Shown here piece by piece: positions 22,701 to 34,728 of a stretch of 64,000 nucleotides of DNA. The notes beneath the pieces were generated by a model that saw only the letters and a program-made list of their open reading frames with translations, made no database searches and was not told the DNA's origin. Both the position numbers and the translations under genes were made by a program. The stretch is from Arachis hypogaea (lineage: Eukaryota; Streptophyta; Magnoliopsida; Fabales; Fabaceae), in the NCBI RefSeq assembly GCF_003086295.3, contig NC_092054.1, positions 59,125,546-59,189,545 on the forward strand, written 5' to 3'. Each line of letters starts with the position of its first letter. Within the stretch, counting starts at the first letter, position 1.

Positions 22701-23021
22701 ATGAGAGGTAACTGTTTAATTGGTGATAAGATCTTGGTTGCATTGTATGATACTGGAGTTTTGCATTCATTTATTTCGTTTGCTAAAGTTGAGGAACTAG
22801 ACTTGAAAGTGTCAGAATTAGCATTTGAGTTGCATGTACATACTCCGCATCAGACGGTTATGACTAGGTCAGGTTGTAGGCAAGTAGGTTTCAAGCTTGA
22901 GGGTAGAGATTTTGTGCATGACTTGATTTGTTTACCAATGGTTGGGTTGGAGATGATTTTGGGGTTTGATTGGTTATCAAAGAATCGTATTTTGTTGGAT
23001 TGCTTTGAGCAGTCAATTTAG
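22701..23021 (+). pseudogene. B2 aspartic protease
   Basis: In frame with the second gag segment. The active site is ALYDTGVLHSFIS; the DTG is present, with V where A is usual. The flap and hydrophobic strand ILGFDWLSKN follow. TAG at 23019 ends the frame just after the protease, and the pol frame continues shifted by one base from about 23095. Confidence 0.85.
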
Positions 23022-23094
23022 TTTATGCCGGAAGGAGAAAATGGAGTAGTGGTAGCTAAGGGTTACTACCTGAACTTTGTAATGGTGCACTGTA

Positions 23095-23837
23095 GTGGAG
23101 AAGAGTGAGGGTTATATCTTGTTGGAGGCTAATGCGTTAGGTGACAATCAGGAGATAGATCGTATCCCGATAGTTAGAGACTTTCCAGAGGTGTTCCCGG
23201 AAGATATTCCTGAGTTCCCACCTCAGAGGGAGATTGAATTTGCAATTGAATTGGTGTCGGGAGCCGGACCAATGTCGATTACACCGTATCGGATGGCTCT
23301 GATAGAGTTGGCAGAATTAAAGACTCAGTTGGACGAGCTTCTGAACAAGAGGTTCATTCAACCGAGTGTATCTCCATGGGGAGCGCCAATTTTATTGTGA
23401 AGAAGAAGGATGGAGGTATGAGACTTTGTGTGGATTACCGACAGCTGAACAAAGTGACTGTAAAGAACAAGTAACCACTGCAATGGATAGATAACTTGAT
23501 GGATCAACTGCAAGGAGCTGGAGTGTTTTCAAAGATTGATGACTATCATCAGATAAGGGTGAAGGAGGATGATATTCTGAAAACTACATTCAGGACGCAC
23601 TATGGGCACTTCGAGTTTGCGGTGATGTCCTTTGGGTTGACAAATTCACCCGCTGTGTTCATGGATTACATGAACAGAGTATTTCATCCCTTTTTAGACA
23701 AATTCGTGGTGGTTTTCATAGACGATATCTTAGTTTATTCTAAGATGGTAAAGGAGCATGAGAAACACTTGAGGATTGTGTTACAAATCTTAAAGGAGGG
23801 GAAATTATATGCTAAGTTGTCCAAGTGTGAGTTCTAG
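23095..23837 (+). pseudogene. B2 reverse transcriptase, broken
   Basis: Pol N-terminal motif IVRDFPEVFPEDIPEFPP, then ITPYRMA, then [20 protein letters not shown] with a frame break at 23400. Fingers [14 protein letters not shown] at about 23472. The first catalytic Asp lies in FSKIDDYHQ, which is several residues shorter than the usual loop. [15 protein letters not shown] and the catalytic [10 protein letters not shown] are present. TAG at 23835 interrupts [16 protein letters not shown], where family members have Trp. Chromovirus RT is clear; it is non-functional here. Confidence 0.9.
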
Positions 23838-23846
23838 AAGGAGGAA

Positions 23847-24595
23847 GTGAAGTTCCTAGGTCACGTGGTGAGCAAAAAAAGAATAGCGGTGGATCCTTCG
23901 AAAGTAGAGGCGGTGATGGAATGGGAAAGACCAACGACTGTGACGGAAGTCGAATGTTTCTTAGGCTTAGCCGAATATTACCAGAGATTCATTGAAGGAT
24001 TTTTTCGGATTGCACTACCGATGACTAAGTTGACAAGGAAAGAGGTTCCGTTTGTGTGGACGTCGGAGTGTGAAGAAAGTTTTCAGACTTTGAAGAAAAA
24101 GTTAACTTTAGCGCCTGTTTTGATCTTGGCAGAACTGCATGAACCATTTGAAGTGTACTGTGACACTTCTTTAAAGGGTTTGGGTTGCGTATTGATGCAA
24201 CACAGGAATGTGGTGGCATACGCATCGCGTCAGCTGAGACCGCATGAGGTAAATTACCAAACTCATGATTTGGAATTAGCGGCAATTGTGTTTGCATTAA
24301 AGATTTGTATGGGGTGAGGTTTAGCATATTTTCTGATCATAAGAGTCTCAAGTACATCTTTGATCAGAAAGAGCTTAATATGAGTCAGAGAAGGTGGATG
24401 GAGCTTTTGAAAGATTATGATTTTGAACTAAGTTATCACCCTGGAAAGGCGAATGTTGTGGCGGACGAGTTGAGTCGGAAGTCTTTAACAATAGCTTGGA
24501 CGAGAATCAAGGAAGAGGAGTTAGTGGATAAGTTTGTGGATCTTAAATTGGATATTGGTGAGGTTGCCGAAAGAACTTGTTTGAATCAGTTGTAG
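23847..24595 (+). pseudogene. B2 RNase H
   Basis: Continues in frame from RT: connection segment [23 protein letters not shown], then [17 protein letters not shown] with the first RNase H Asp, [29 protein letters not shown], a small frame break at 24305-24317, then [17 protein letters not shown] and [21 protein letters not shown] at 24593 separates it from the integrase linker in the same frame. Confidence 0.88.
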
Positions 24596-25413
24596 ATTTC
24601 AAGTACGTTTAAATCAGAGATCCAGAGAACTCAGCAAAATGAGCAAAAGCTTCAGCAATTATTTCAACCAGTTGGTAAGGAGAGGCGTGGAGAATTCACT
24701 AAGGATGGTGAAGGATTGTGTAGGTACAAGGGGAGAATTTGTGTGCCGGATGTAAGAAGTTTGAGGAAAGACTTGTTGTTAGAAGCTCACAACAGTGGGA
24801 TTCACCCAGGAAGTACGAAGCTGTACTATGACTTAAAGAAGATGTTCTGGTGGCCTGGGATGAAGAATGATATAGCTACAGTTGTGTCTAAGTGCCTGAC
24901 GTGTCAGAAGGTTAAGATAGAGTATCAGAAATCGTCGGGAATGTTACAACCACTTGAAATTCCTCAATGGAAGTGGGAAGAAATTGCAATAGACTTTGTG
25001 ACCGGTTTGCTGAGGACTAGGTCGGGATTTGATGTGCTTTGGGTGATCGTGGATCGCTTAACCAAATTCGCTCATTTTTTGCCTATCCGGGTAGACTATT
25101 CAATGGAGGAGTTGGCGAGATTGTATATCAAGGAGATCGTAAGGTTGCACAGCGTGCTATCGAGCATAGTGTTAGACCGTGATCCCCGATTCACATCAAG
25201 GTTTTAGGGAGCTTTCTAAAATGCTTTCAGTATGAAGCTATGTCTTAGCACCGCGTATCATCCACAAACGGATGGACAGTCAGAAAGGACTATTTAGACA
25301 TTGGAAGATATGCTAAGAGCATGTGTTTTGGATCAACCCGGAAGGTGGGACCGTTACATGCCATTGGTGGAGTTTGCGTACAACAACAGTTTTCATGCGA
25401 GCATTGGGATGGC
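24596..25413 (+). pseudogene. B2 integrase, 5' part, cut by E2
   Basis: Zinc-binding HHCC domain (EAHNSGIHPGSTKLYYDL, CLTCQKVK), then the catalytic core with WEEIAIDFVTGL (first Asp), VDRLTKFAHFLP and DRDPRFTSRF (second Asp). Stops follow at 25205 and beyond, with TAYHPQTDGQSE still readable. The frame is split at 25413 by E2 within FHASIGMA, and the sequence resumes at 44933. Confidence 0.9.
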
Positions 25414-25716
25414 TGATAAACTCATATTTTATGATGTATTTTGTGCTCAATTTAAGTGATCTATTCAATCCTTCACCCACGTATTCATGTAAATTTCATG
25501 GTTTTACTTTCCCTTCCTTATTATGTGATATATGTGAAAAAACATGTTTCCTATGCTTTAAAAATATTAATTTTAATTACCCTTTATTACCATTCGATGC
25601 CGTGATTTGTGTGTTAAGTATTTTAAGATCTCCTAAGGTAGGAATGGCTTAGAGGACAGAAAGGAAATATACAAAAATGGAAGGAAAGCACAAAAATGGA
25701 GTTTTGAAGAAAAGGG

Positions 25717-25915
25717 CAGCGACGCGAACGCATGGACGACGCAGCCGCGTGCCTAGCGCGAAAAGGCATCGACGCGAACAAGTGACTGACGCGACGCGTG
25801 CCTTGAGCAGAACGCAAATGACACGTACGCGCGACCGAAGCGAACGCGTGACAAAGAAAACTTTCAGATGATGCGAACGCATGACCTACGCGAATGCGTG
25901 ACAGACGCCACGCAC
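25717..25915 (+). repeat. GACGCGNNCGCGTG repeats in E2 5' LTR
   Basis: Words such as GACGCGAACGC, ACGCGACGCGTG, CGCGACCGAAGCGAACGCGTGAC. The matching block in the 3' LTR is 43795-43978. The same self-complementary word family forms the interior array of E2 (36674-37105). Confidence 0.85.
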
Positions 25916-26273
25916 CAGAATCTGCAGAAAACGCCCCCAGCGATTTCTGGACCTTTTTTCGGCCCAATTCTGAATCCAGAAACACAGAGTATAAGCTAGA
26001 GAATGGAGGAATCAAAGAGGGGGGGTCTTCCATTATTCACTTTTGATAATTTAGATGTAGTTTTTAGAGAGAGAGGTTCTCTCCTCTCTCTTAGGTTTTA
26101 GGATTAGGATTCCTCTTAAAGGATTTAGGATTTCAACTATTTATCAGGTTCAATATTCCCTTTGTATTTTTATTTATTCTAATGCTTTTATTCGTATATG
26201 ACTTATGTTGCCAAATTGGCTTATGAATTCTTTATGTTCAGATTGATTTTCTTTTATTAATGCAATTGAGGTA

Positions 26274-27755
26274 TGACGAACTGAAGATTAATGGTTTAGA
26301 ATTTACAATAAGTTCTCGTTGCAAGGATAGTTTCTAAACCAAGCAATCAACCTTTCGTACAAACGTTTTGGTTGTCACAAGTAACAAACCCCTAAATAAA
26401 TTAATAACTGAAGTATTTAAACCTCGGGTCGTCTTCTCAAGGAATTGCAGGGAGGTGTTCTTATTATTGGTTATGAGTTTTGTAAATTAGGGGTTTTTTT
26501 AAAATAAGGAGCAGGTAATTTAAATGACAAGTAAAATAAATAAATAACTATAAAATAAACTCTTGGTAAGGTATAAGAACTGGAAGTCCTATCCTAGTTA
26601 TCCTTATCAATTGTGATGAGAATTGGATTTTTTCCCCACCTTATTAACCTCTAACTATGAAGGTAAGTTAAGTGGATGAATTAATTTTTGAATCCTTAAG
26701 TCCTAGTCTTTCCTTGGGAAAGGCTAGAGTTATTGGAACTCGAATTAATTCTTGAAGAATTCCAATTTTCAGTCAACACCTCGAGTTTGATAACTCAAGC
26801 ATCACCAATTACTTAACCAGAGCCAAAAGGAAGAAAATATCTAAATTAAATTAAAAGCATCCATATAAATAAAGCAAAGCAAAATTAAATCTGAAAATAC
26901 CTCAAATTGCATTAATAAAAGAAATCAAATCTAACATGGATATTCATAAATTAATTGGGAAAATAAATAAAAGAAAAATTGAACCTGATAAAAAGAAACA
27001 ATCTTGAAAGCAAGAGAAATCCTAATTCTAAATCCTAAGAGAGAGGAGAGAAGCTCTCTCTCTAAAACTACATCTAAACCTAAAATTGTGAATTATGAGA
27101 GCCTCCCCATGAATGGATGCATTCTCCCATTTTATAGCCTCTAATCTGTGTGTTTTGGGCTGAAAACTGGGTCAAAAATAGCCCAAAAATCGCTCCAGCA
27201 ATTTCAGGTACGCTCAGGTCGCGGGAAAGTGACGCGGAAGTGTCGTCCATGCGTTAGCGTGGATTGGAATTTTGCAAATGCAATGCAGGCGCGTCATTCA
27301 TGCGTTTGTGTCACCTAACTTCGAAGAAGCTATGGCAAATTATATATTGTTGTGAAGCCCCAAACGTTAGCTTTCCAACGCAACTAAAACCGCATCATTT
27401 GGACCTCTGTAGCTAAAGTTATAGCCATTTGAGTGCAAAGAGGTCAGGCTGGACAGCTTAGCAATTTCTCCAACTTCTTGTATTCCTTCCACTTTTGCAT
27501 GCTTCTTTTCCATCCTCTGAGCTATTCCTGCCCTGTAATCTCTGAAATCACTTAACACACATATCAAGGCATCTAATGGTAATAAGAGAGGATTAGACAT
27601 AGGGAACTTAAGGCCAAAGAAGCATGTTTTCAATCAAAGCACATAATTAGGAAAGGCAAACGTAAAACCATGCAAATAGTATAAATAAGTGGGTAAAGAG
27701 TTAATAAAAACCACTCAATTGAGCACAAGATAAACCATAAAATAGTGTTTTATCA
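26274..27755 (-). repeat. 3' LTR of E3
   Basis: 1,482 bp, TGACGAACTG to TTTATCA on the plus strand. It contains a strong TATA (TATAAAA on the minus strand, 27136-27130), CpG-rich words at 27215-27325, and the U5 hairpin at about 26413-26434. It is colinear with 32646-34128. Confidence 0.92.
27130..27136 (-). promoter_or_regulatory. TATA box of E3 3' LTR
   Basis: GGCTATAAAATGGG on the minus strand, conserved in the 5' LTR at 33508-33502, the copy that would drive the element. Confidence 0.6.
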
Positions 27756-27794
27756 ACCTCCCCACACTTAAATATTAGCATGTCCTCATGCTAA
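27756..27794 (-). other. E3 terminal PPT with RGGA hairpin
   Basis: Minus strand: TTAGCATG-AGGA-CATGCTAA (27794-27775, 8 bp perfect), ATAT, then TTAAGTGTGGGGAGGT directly against the LTR start TGATAAAC. It is near-identical in function and layout to 41728-41765 of E2. Confidence 0.85.
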
Positions 27795-29196
27795 GCTTTA
27801 AGAGAAGCTATAAAAAAGTGAAGAGGAATGATAGAATGTATGAAATGCAACCTATCTGTATGAATGCAACTACATGCAAAATGTTTCTACCTACTTGGTT
27901 AAAAGTTAACAAATCCTTTAAGAACAAATATGAATTGGATTTCACTAATTCAAATTATAAAATAAAGTACAAGTAAACTTGCAGAAGAAAATAGCTCATG
28001 AAAGCCGGAAACAAGGAATCGAGCATCGAACCCTCACTGGAAGTGTATACACTCTAATCACTCAAGTGTTTAAGACTCGATTTTCCCAATTCTCTACTAA
28101 TCTTGCTTTCTAAGGCTTGCTCTTCTTCTACCAATCAACAGAAATTTAATGCACAAATACACAAATCAAGAGGTCTTTTAAGGGTTGTAATGGGGTCAAG
28201 GTCAAGGTAGGATTGTATTTGGTCAAGTAGACTAAAATCTGAATCCTTAATTAACTTAAACTTTCCACCTAACTTTAGACAATCCATGTAATCATAATAC
28301 AACATCTGACTATCCATTAACCATGTTTTTCATATATTCATGCATTCTAATTTCAAGTACAGTACATATGCATTGCTTTCACCACTTACTTTGGGGCATT
28401 TTGTCCCCTTTTATTTATTTCCTCTTTTTCTTTTCTTTTTCTCTTTTTTTTAATAAATATATTATTTTTATTTTCTTTTTCAATGCATATGATTAAGGTA
28501 TTGAATGATGAACACGTCAAGAAACATTTTTTTCACATTTTAATAAAGATATATAACACCCAATTCTTAAACCAAATGTTTCCAAACCCACTTTTCCCCA
28601 CACTTAATCCATGAGCACTTTCACTAGTCTAAGCTAACCAAGGATTCAAATTACGGACATTATTGTTTTTCGCTTAGAGTTAATGATGTGCTAAAGTAAA
28701 GAACAAATGGGTAAAATAGGCTCAAATTGGTTTGCAGAGGATAATGAAAGATAAGGCCATATGGGTATGTAAGCTCAGTGAAACAAAGGCCTCAATCATA
28801 TAAGTGCATACATACATCAAACCATGGAAATATAGAATTAAGCAAGACAAAGATCACAATTTTAGAGAGAAAAATACACACTAAAACAAAATTTTGGTTG
28901 ATAAAATGCAACCAATTCAAATAGGCTCAAAATCTCAGGTTTTGTGTGTTCGAGCTCTAAACCATGTTCCAAAATAATATTTCTTCAAACAAGCTTAACA
29001 TTAAATTTTATTCAAATTAGTGAAATACTTTAAAAAGTTTCTTGAAAAAGAAAATATTACTTTAACCAAGTGGTGGTAAGATATGCACACAAAAAATCAA
29101 ACAAATATGCAATCAAACATGCAACAACTAACTACAAAGAAAATTTAAACATTGGTGTTGGGATAGGAAGGTACTAACCCACGGAGATCGGTATCG
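27795..29196 (-). other. E3 noncoding interval between its two PPTs
   Basis: About 1.4 kb of AT-rich DNA with a T-rich patch near 28430-28490. No reading frame is supported. The equivalent E2 interval (39999-41727) is also gene-free, and parts are recognisably similar in composition and short phrases such as the AAACTTGCAAGACAAT-type text. Confidence 0.55.
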
Positions 29197-29234
29197 ACCT
29201 CCCCACACTTAAATATTGCACCGTCCTCGGTGCA
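29197..29234 (-). other. E3 internal second PPT with RGGA hairpin
   Basis: Minus strand: TGCACCG-AGGA-CGGTGCA (29234-29217, 7 bp), then ATATTTAAGTGTGGGGAGGT. The hairpin begins two bases after the ORF3 remnant stop codon. The tract is the same as at the 3' LTR but here no LTR follows. Confidence 0.8.
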
Positions 29235-29236
29235 TG

Positions 29237-29347
29237 CTAAGATATGCAAGTGGATGGGGGATGTAGTTCCTCAGCTGGGGCTCTTTTTGTTCCTTTCCTT
29301 GCCGGTGGTTTGGGAGTAGCTTTCTCTTTACCCTTCTTGGTGGCCAT
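29237..29347 (-). pseudogene. E3 ORF3 remnant, 36 codons
   Basis: ATG at 29347, MATKKGKEKATPKPPARKG, Lys/Arg/Pro-rich, stop TAG at 29237. It resembles only the basic start of ORF3 in E2 (KGKGKATTGKRKRDK); the whole core domain is missing, so an internal deletion joined the basic head to the 3' edge. A canonical acceptor (TTTCTTTTTCCCTTTTCAG then G and ATG, about 29376-29349) precedes it, as in E2. Confidence 0.65.
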
Positions 29348-29349
29348 CC

Positions 29350-30039
29350 TGAAAAGGGAAAAAGAAAGTAACTTTTAAAGCTAAGGGTTAGAGCAAGGAA
29401 GAGAGCGGGAAAGGTGGTAATCAATGCACAATAAAGAAGAATGACGTTAACACATGGTCATGACTACATGTGAAAAGTTCATCAATGGAAATATAGCAAG
29501 TGCATGTAATGACAATTAATTGCAAGATGTTTATTGGCATGCTGGCAAAGGCATGAGTAGCATAGATCAAGCATTCAATGTCCAAGTTAAATTACCAAGC
29601 CTTTCAAACTAATAACCTGGTGGTAATAACTATTATATTTAAATAATATAATATAAAAAAGGTTTTGTGAAAAGCAAGCATTTAGAGTAGTAGAATAAAA
29701 GAAATCTAAAAATAGTACATAATGCCATACGGGCGTTTTCACAAACACATAGCATGCATGGTAAATAAGTTATTGAATGTATTAAATTGAACATGCAAGC
29801 AACCCTTTTAAAAAGTAATATATAATTGTCAAACAATTCCTTTAATAATCCACAAAAATATAGAAAATAATGACCCAAATAAATTTCTAACACCAATAAA
29901 AATAATGCAATGAATGAAAGTATGCAAATAAATTAAATAAAAAAATGAAAGATAAGAAGAATGAGAAGGGAAAGAAGGGAAGAAGAAGTAAGTAAGAAAT
30001 GAGGGAGGAAAAGATAAGATAATTGGCACTGATCTGGAT
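29350..30039 (-). other. E3 interval between CpG array and ORF3 remnant
   Basis: About 690 bp, AT-rich, ending with the pyrimidine tract of the acceptor-like site. No gene was found. If ORF3 is spliced, this would be the 3' part of the intron. Confidence 0.5.
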
Positions 30040-30575
30040 AGGTTGTGCGATGCTAGCGATGCGGACGCGTGAGTGACGCGGTCGCGTGGTGCGCGATAAG
30101 GTCAGGTGACGCGGACGCGTGGGTCACACGATCGCGTGACCTGATTTGTGTGATTGGCGCGAGTGCAGCCTCGCGTTCGCGCAACTCTCTGTTCGAAACA
30201 CTTTTTGCCAAATTTTTGGGTGACGCGGTCGCATGGTTGACGCGATCATGTGGATGGCCTTTCTTTTAAAAATGACACGGACACGTGGGGCACGCATTCG
30301 CGTGGTAAGGCTTATGCTTCTAGCATGGTTCCAGCATCATTCTAGCCCAACTTACTGCCTTACACCCTTTTACGTCGATTTCATAGAGCCAGGCATTCGC
30401 GTGGGTGACGCGGACGCGTGGGGAGGCTATTTTGGAAATGACACGGCCGCGTGGGCGACGCAGTCACATGGGCATATTTGTGCCTAAGGCACGCCTCTAG
30501 CCACGCTCTCGCGTGACTCTCTGTTCAATTTACTTTTCTTCCCAATGCACTGGCGATGCGGACGCGTGCAATTTT
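30040..30575 (-). repeat. CpG-rich palindromic minisatellite of E3
   Basis: Dense words GACGCGGACGCGTG, ACGCGGTCGCGTG, ACACGATCGCGTGAC and ACGCATTCGCGTGG across about 530 bp, in an otherwise AT-rich element. NCGCG..CGCGN cores are self-complementary. The block sits between ORF1 and ORF3, as in E2. Confidence 0.9.
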
Positions 30576-30716
30576 TTTTTATGCAGGATGCAAAATGCAG
30601 TGATAATGTGGATACTATGAATAATTCCAGGTTCAATGAAAATAAAAGAAAATAAAACTCAAAAACAAACAAAATGAAATAAAATCAAAATTGAAGAAAA
30701 GGAATGATCATACCAT

Positions 30717-30734
30717 GGTGGGTTGTCTCCCACC
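30717..30734 (-). other. E3 hairpin GGTGGG-AGACAA-CCCACC
   Basis: A perfect 6-bp stem with loop AGACAA on the minus strand, about 50 bp after the end of ORF1. It is embedded in a longer conserved block shared with E2 (TTAACTAAAAGTGCTA before it, ATGGTATGATC after it). Confidence 0.75.
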
Positions 30735-30783
30735 TAGCACTTTTAGTTAAAGTCCTTAAGTTGGACATTTAGTGACCTCCCTG

Positions 30784-32346
30784 TTATGGTGGCTTGTGCT
30801 TGAACTCATCCAGGAATCTCCACCAATGTTTGTACTTCCAGTAACCTCCGGGGTCCCAAACTAGGCGCAGAAAGCTTTCAAGTAAGTTGAAGCAAGTGAT
30901 AAGGCCCCAAGAGTGTCGATTTCTAGACTGAATTCCGGGGTCCCAGACCTTGCTTTTGCACCCGTCTTCTTGTTGATCATTATGATTCCATCCGGGTGGC
31001 ACGCAATTGAAATTCTCACTGAGACATCCAAACAGCTTCCTAGACCCATTCAATTGAGAATTGTACCAACCTTTGTACTTCAATTTGGAGCATGCAACCA
31101 TATTGAACCTTGCATGACAATTCCTATCACTAACCATCTTCCTCTTACTCTTAATGCCACAAAGAGCTCTAAGTTGACCATCCGTCTCCAGTAGCCCATA
31201 TTCAAGTGGAATTAGAAAGCTAAAGGATATGAATTTTACCTACTTGAATGTTGTGAAGGATGATGGCAACTTAGGGGGAGGGGTCTCCAATAACTTTGGC
31301 AAGGTGATTTCAAGCTCCACTCCCTTGTGCTCTTCTCTGACAACTTCCACCTCTTTGCAAGCTTCTTTAATATCAACCTCTTCCTCTTGGTAGCCTTCTT
31401 CTAATTCAATCTCTTCTTTATTGCTCACCAAGGGCATGGGAGGCTGTGCTTCTTCTTCTTGAATCTCCATCTCTTGATCGACCTCTTCCAAGTCCTTAAT
31501 CATGACATGCCTTGGAGGTTGTACACCCTCCTAAACATCAAATGCAACCGTCTTGGAAGGAGGTTCTATGATTTAAATTTCCCATGGAGGTTCCGCGTTT
31601 CCTAAGTCTTCAATCACTTCCTCTTTTTCAGCTCTTACGGTTTCTTCCACTTGTTCCAATACAAAGGTATGTTCCTCATTGTCCATTGGAGTTTCTAATG
31701 TCTCCTTTATGCTACGCTCTATTATTGATTCTCCACATGTAGCCATGGGAGCACATTGAGTGTCCGAGCGTTGGGAAGCTAATCGACTTATTGCTTGATT
31801 TAGTTGATATAGAGTTGCATGAAATCGATCCGCTGCTTCCTTGAGATGATCCCTTGATTCTTGTTCCACTTGGATTGCATGATTAGGATCATATGGCTCT
31901 TGGGTAGATGGATATGGACATGGTGTATATGGAGGTGGTGGTTCTTGGGAGTAATTGGGTTGGAATTGGGGTGGTTCTATATATGGTTCATATGGCTCAT
32001 AAGGTGGTTGGTATGGTGGTTGAGGGTTAAGGTCATATGGAGGTGAATGGCGGAAAGGGGCTTGTGAGTGTGGTGGTCCAAAGTCATGTTGAGGAGGAGG
32101 TTCATAGGCATATGGTGGTGGTTGTTGGTAATCAAAAGGTTGCTCACTATAGCCATTGCCTTGATATGCATCACAGAATGGTTGTTGATAGTCCATTGTA
32201 GGTGGTTGTTGCCATGAGGGTTGATCAAATCCTTGTGGCTCCTCCCATTTTTGATTGTTCCAACCTTGATGCCTATTCTCATTGTAATTTCCTCTTCCTG
32301 CAACATAATTGTAGGCAGACTCATAGCCAAAGGGGTGAGAGTTCAT
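30784..32346 (-). pseudogene. E3 ORF1: unrecognised Pro/Gln-rich protein with WWRFLDEF C-terminus, in-frame stops
   Basis: All three open pieces (32346-31573, 31503-31240 and 31137-30784) are in one frame, so this is one gene of about 520 codons with three in-frame stops (near 31573, 31531 and 31240). Residues 1-140 are rich in Pro, Gln and Tyr (PPPYAYEPPPQHDFG). A Ser/Gln segment and a Glu-rich acidic region follow. The C-terminal 130 residues hold YGLLETDGQLRALCG, four spaced Cys, two VWDPG motifs and the end WWRFLDEFKHKPP. E2 encodes the same architecture at 34797-36465. There is no zinc knuckle, protease or polymerase. It occupies the gag position. I do not recognise the family. Confidence 0.75.
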
Positions 32347-32625
32347 AGTAACAAATAAAAAATAAAAATAAAAACAAATTTAAATTAAAAGGTTATTTAA
32401 ATTTTTGAATTTGAAAATTAAATTTTGAAATTTGAAATTTGAAATTTTTGAAATTTGAATTTTGAAACTTGAAAATTTTTAAATTTGAATTTTGAAATTT
32501 GATTTTTTTTTGAAATAAGATAAGATAAGATAAAAATCTGAAAATTTTTTTTTTAAATAAAAACAAATAAACAAGCAAAAAGCAAATATTTACAATAACC
32601 AATAATAAGGCACACGTTTGCAATT
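32347..32625 (-). other. E3 5' leader
   Basis: About 280 bp between PBS and ORF1, almost entirely made of TTTGAATTTTGAAATTTGA-like low-complexity text. No feature beyond composition. Confidence 0.6.
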
Positions 32626-32642
32626 TCCCAGCAACGGCGCCA
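32626..32642 (-). other. E3 primer-binding site (tRNA-Asp type)
   Basis: The minus strand reads TGGCGCCGTTGCTGGGA, three bases after the 5' LTR end. There is one mismatch to the tRNA-Asp complement used by E1. Confidence 0.85.
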
Positions 32643-32645
32643 TTT

Positions 32646-34128
32646 TGACGAACTGAAGATTGATGGTTTAGAATTTACAATAAGTTCTCATTGCAAGTAT
32701 AGTTTCTAAACCAAGCAATCAACCTTTCGTACAAACGTTTTGGTTGTCACAAGTAACAAACCCCTAAATAAATTAATAACCGAAGTATTTAAACCTCGGG
32801 TCGTCTTCTCAAGGAATTGCAGGGAGGTGTTCTTATTATTGGTTATGAGTTTTGTAAATTGGGAGTTTTTTTAAAATAAGGAGCAGGTAATTTAAATGAC
32901 AAGTAAAATAAATAAATAACTATAAAATAAACTCTTGGCAAGGTATAAGAACTGGAAGTCCTATCCTAGTTATCCTTATCAATTGTGATGAGAATTGGAT
33001 ATTTTCCCCACCTTATTAACCTCTAACTATGAAGGTAAGTTAAGTGGATGAATTAATTTTTGAATCCTCAAGTCCTAGTCTTTCCTTGGGAAAGGCTAGA
33101 GTTATTGGAACTCGAATTAATTCTTGAAGAATTCTAATTTTCAGTCAACACCTCGAGTTTGATAACTTAAGCGTCACCAATTACTTAACCAGAGCCAAAA
33201 GGAAGAAAATATCTAAATTAAATTAAAAGCATCCATATAAATAAAGCAAAGCAAAATTAAATCTGAAAATACCTCAAATTGCATTAATAAAAGAAATCAA
33301 ATCTAACATGGATATTCATAAATTAATTGGGAAAATAAATAAAAGAAAAATTGAACCTGATAAAAAGAAATAATCCTGAAAGCAAGAGAAATCCTAATTC
33401 TAAATCCTAAGAGAGAGGAGAGAACCTCTCTCTCTAAAACTACATCTAAACCTAAAATTGTGAATTATGAGAGCCTCCCCATGAATGGATGTATTCCCCC
33501 ATTTTATAGCCTCTAATCTGTGTGTTCTGAGCTGAAAACTGGGTCAAAAATAGCCCATAAATTTCTCCCAGCGATTTCTGGTACGTTCAGGTCGCGGGAA
33601 AGTGACGAAGAAGCGTCGTCCATGCGTTAGCATGGATTGGAACTTTGCAGATGCAACACGGGCGCGTCATTCACGCGTTCGCGTCACCTAACTTTGGGGA
33701 AGCTATGGCAAATTATAATTTGTTGCGAAGCCCCAGACGTTAGCTTTCCAACGCAACTAGAACCGCGTCGTTTGGACCTCTATAGCTAAAGTTATAGCCG
33801 TTTGAGTGCGAAGAGGTTAGGCTGGACAGCTTAGCAATTTCTCCAACTTCTTGTATTCTTTCCACTTTTGCATGCTTCTTTTCCATCCTCTGAGCCATTC
33901 CTGCCCTGTAATCTCTGAAATCACTTAACACACATATCAAGGCATCTAATGGTAATAAGAGAGGATTAGACATAGGGAACTTAAGGCCAAAGAAGCATGT
34001 TTTCAATCAAAGCACATAATTAGGAAAGGCAAATGTAAAACCATGTAAATAGTATAAATAAGTGGGTAAGGAGTTAATAAAAACCACTCAATTGAGCACA
34101 AGATAAACCATAAAATAGTGGTTTATCA
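32646..34128 (-). repeat. 5' LTR of E3
   Basis: 1,483 bp, colinear with 26274-27755 with scattered substitutions and a one-base length difference. It contains the TATA at 33508-33502, CpG words at 33585-33700 and the U5 hairpin at about 32784-32804. Confidence 0.92.
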
Positions 34129-34728
34129 AGGTATTTCAGATTTATAATTTTTATTTAGCTCTTTATAATCTTGGCTTTCATTGATTGATTGGAGACTCTT
34201 GAGTTATCAAACTCATCGTGATTGATAATTGTTATTTTTACTAATTGAATTGAATTCCAATAACTCTAGTCCTTTCTTAGGAATTGGCTAGGACCTGAAG
34301 ATCAAACTAATTAGTCCACTTGACTTTCCTTTGCTTTAGTAAAGGTTAACTAAGTGGGATTAAAACTCAATTCTCATCACCATCGATAAGGATAACTAGG
34401 ATAAGACTTCCAAATTATCATGCCTTGCCTAGAGTTTTATTAGCTATTGATTTATTAGTCCATGAAACCTATTTTTCTCATTCAAACCTTTTTCAAAAAC
34501 CCAAAAATAATGTTTTCCATAACCAATAATAAATCATACTTCCCTACAATTCCTTGAGAAGACGACCCGAGGTTTAAATACTTCGGTTATCAATTTCAAA
34601 GGGGTTCTGTTGCTTGTGATAACCAAACATTTGTACGAAAGGATTTTCTGTTGGTTTAGAAGCTATACTTATAACGCGATCATATATCTGTGAATTTCTT
34701 TACCGACAGGAAATCCGACTCGTCAAAA

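Larger units (their letters stand above)
26274..34128 (-). mobile_element. E3: non-autonomous Athila-like element related to E2, TSD AGGTA
   Basis: AGGTA at 26269-26273 and 34129-34133; removal restores the E2 LTR as read at 44325-44340. It is 7,855 bp with LTRs of 1,482 and 1,483 bp. On the minus strand: 5' LTR, tRNA-Asp PBS, ORF1 (with in-frame stops), AGACAA hairpin, CpG-rich array, acceptor-like site, a 36-codon remnant of ORF3, hairpin-PPT, 1.4 kb of noncoding DNA, hairpin-PPT, 3' LTR. It shares layout and protein similarity with E2 but not close nucleotide identity, so it is a sister family that landed in the LTR of its relative. Confidence 0.93.
25414..34725 (+). repeat. 5' LTR of E2, split by E3
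   Basis: Segments 25414-26273 and 34134-34725 join (with one AGGTA) into 1,452 bp colinear with the 3' LTR. It contains the CpG-rich palindromic words at 25717-25915, a possible TATA (AGTATAAGC near 25990), and the U5 hairpin CCGAGG/CTTCGG at 34567-34586. It ends CGTCA at 34725, three bases before the PBS. Confidence 0.9.
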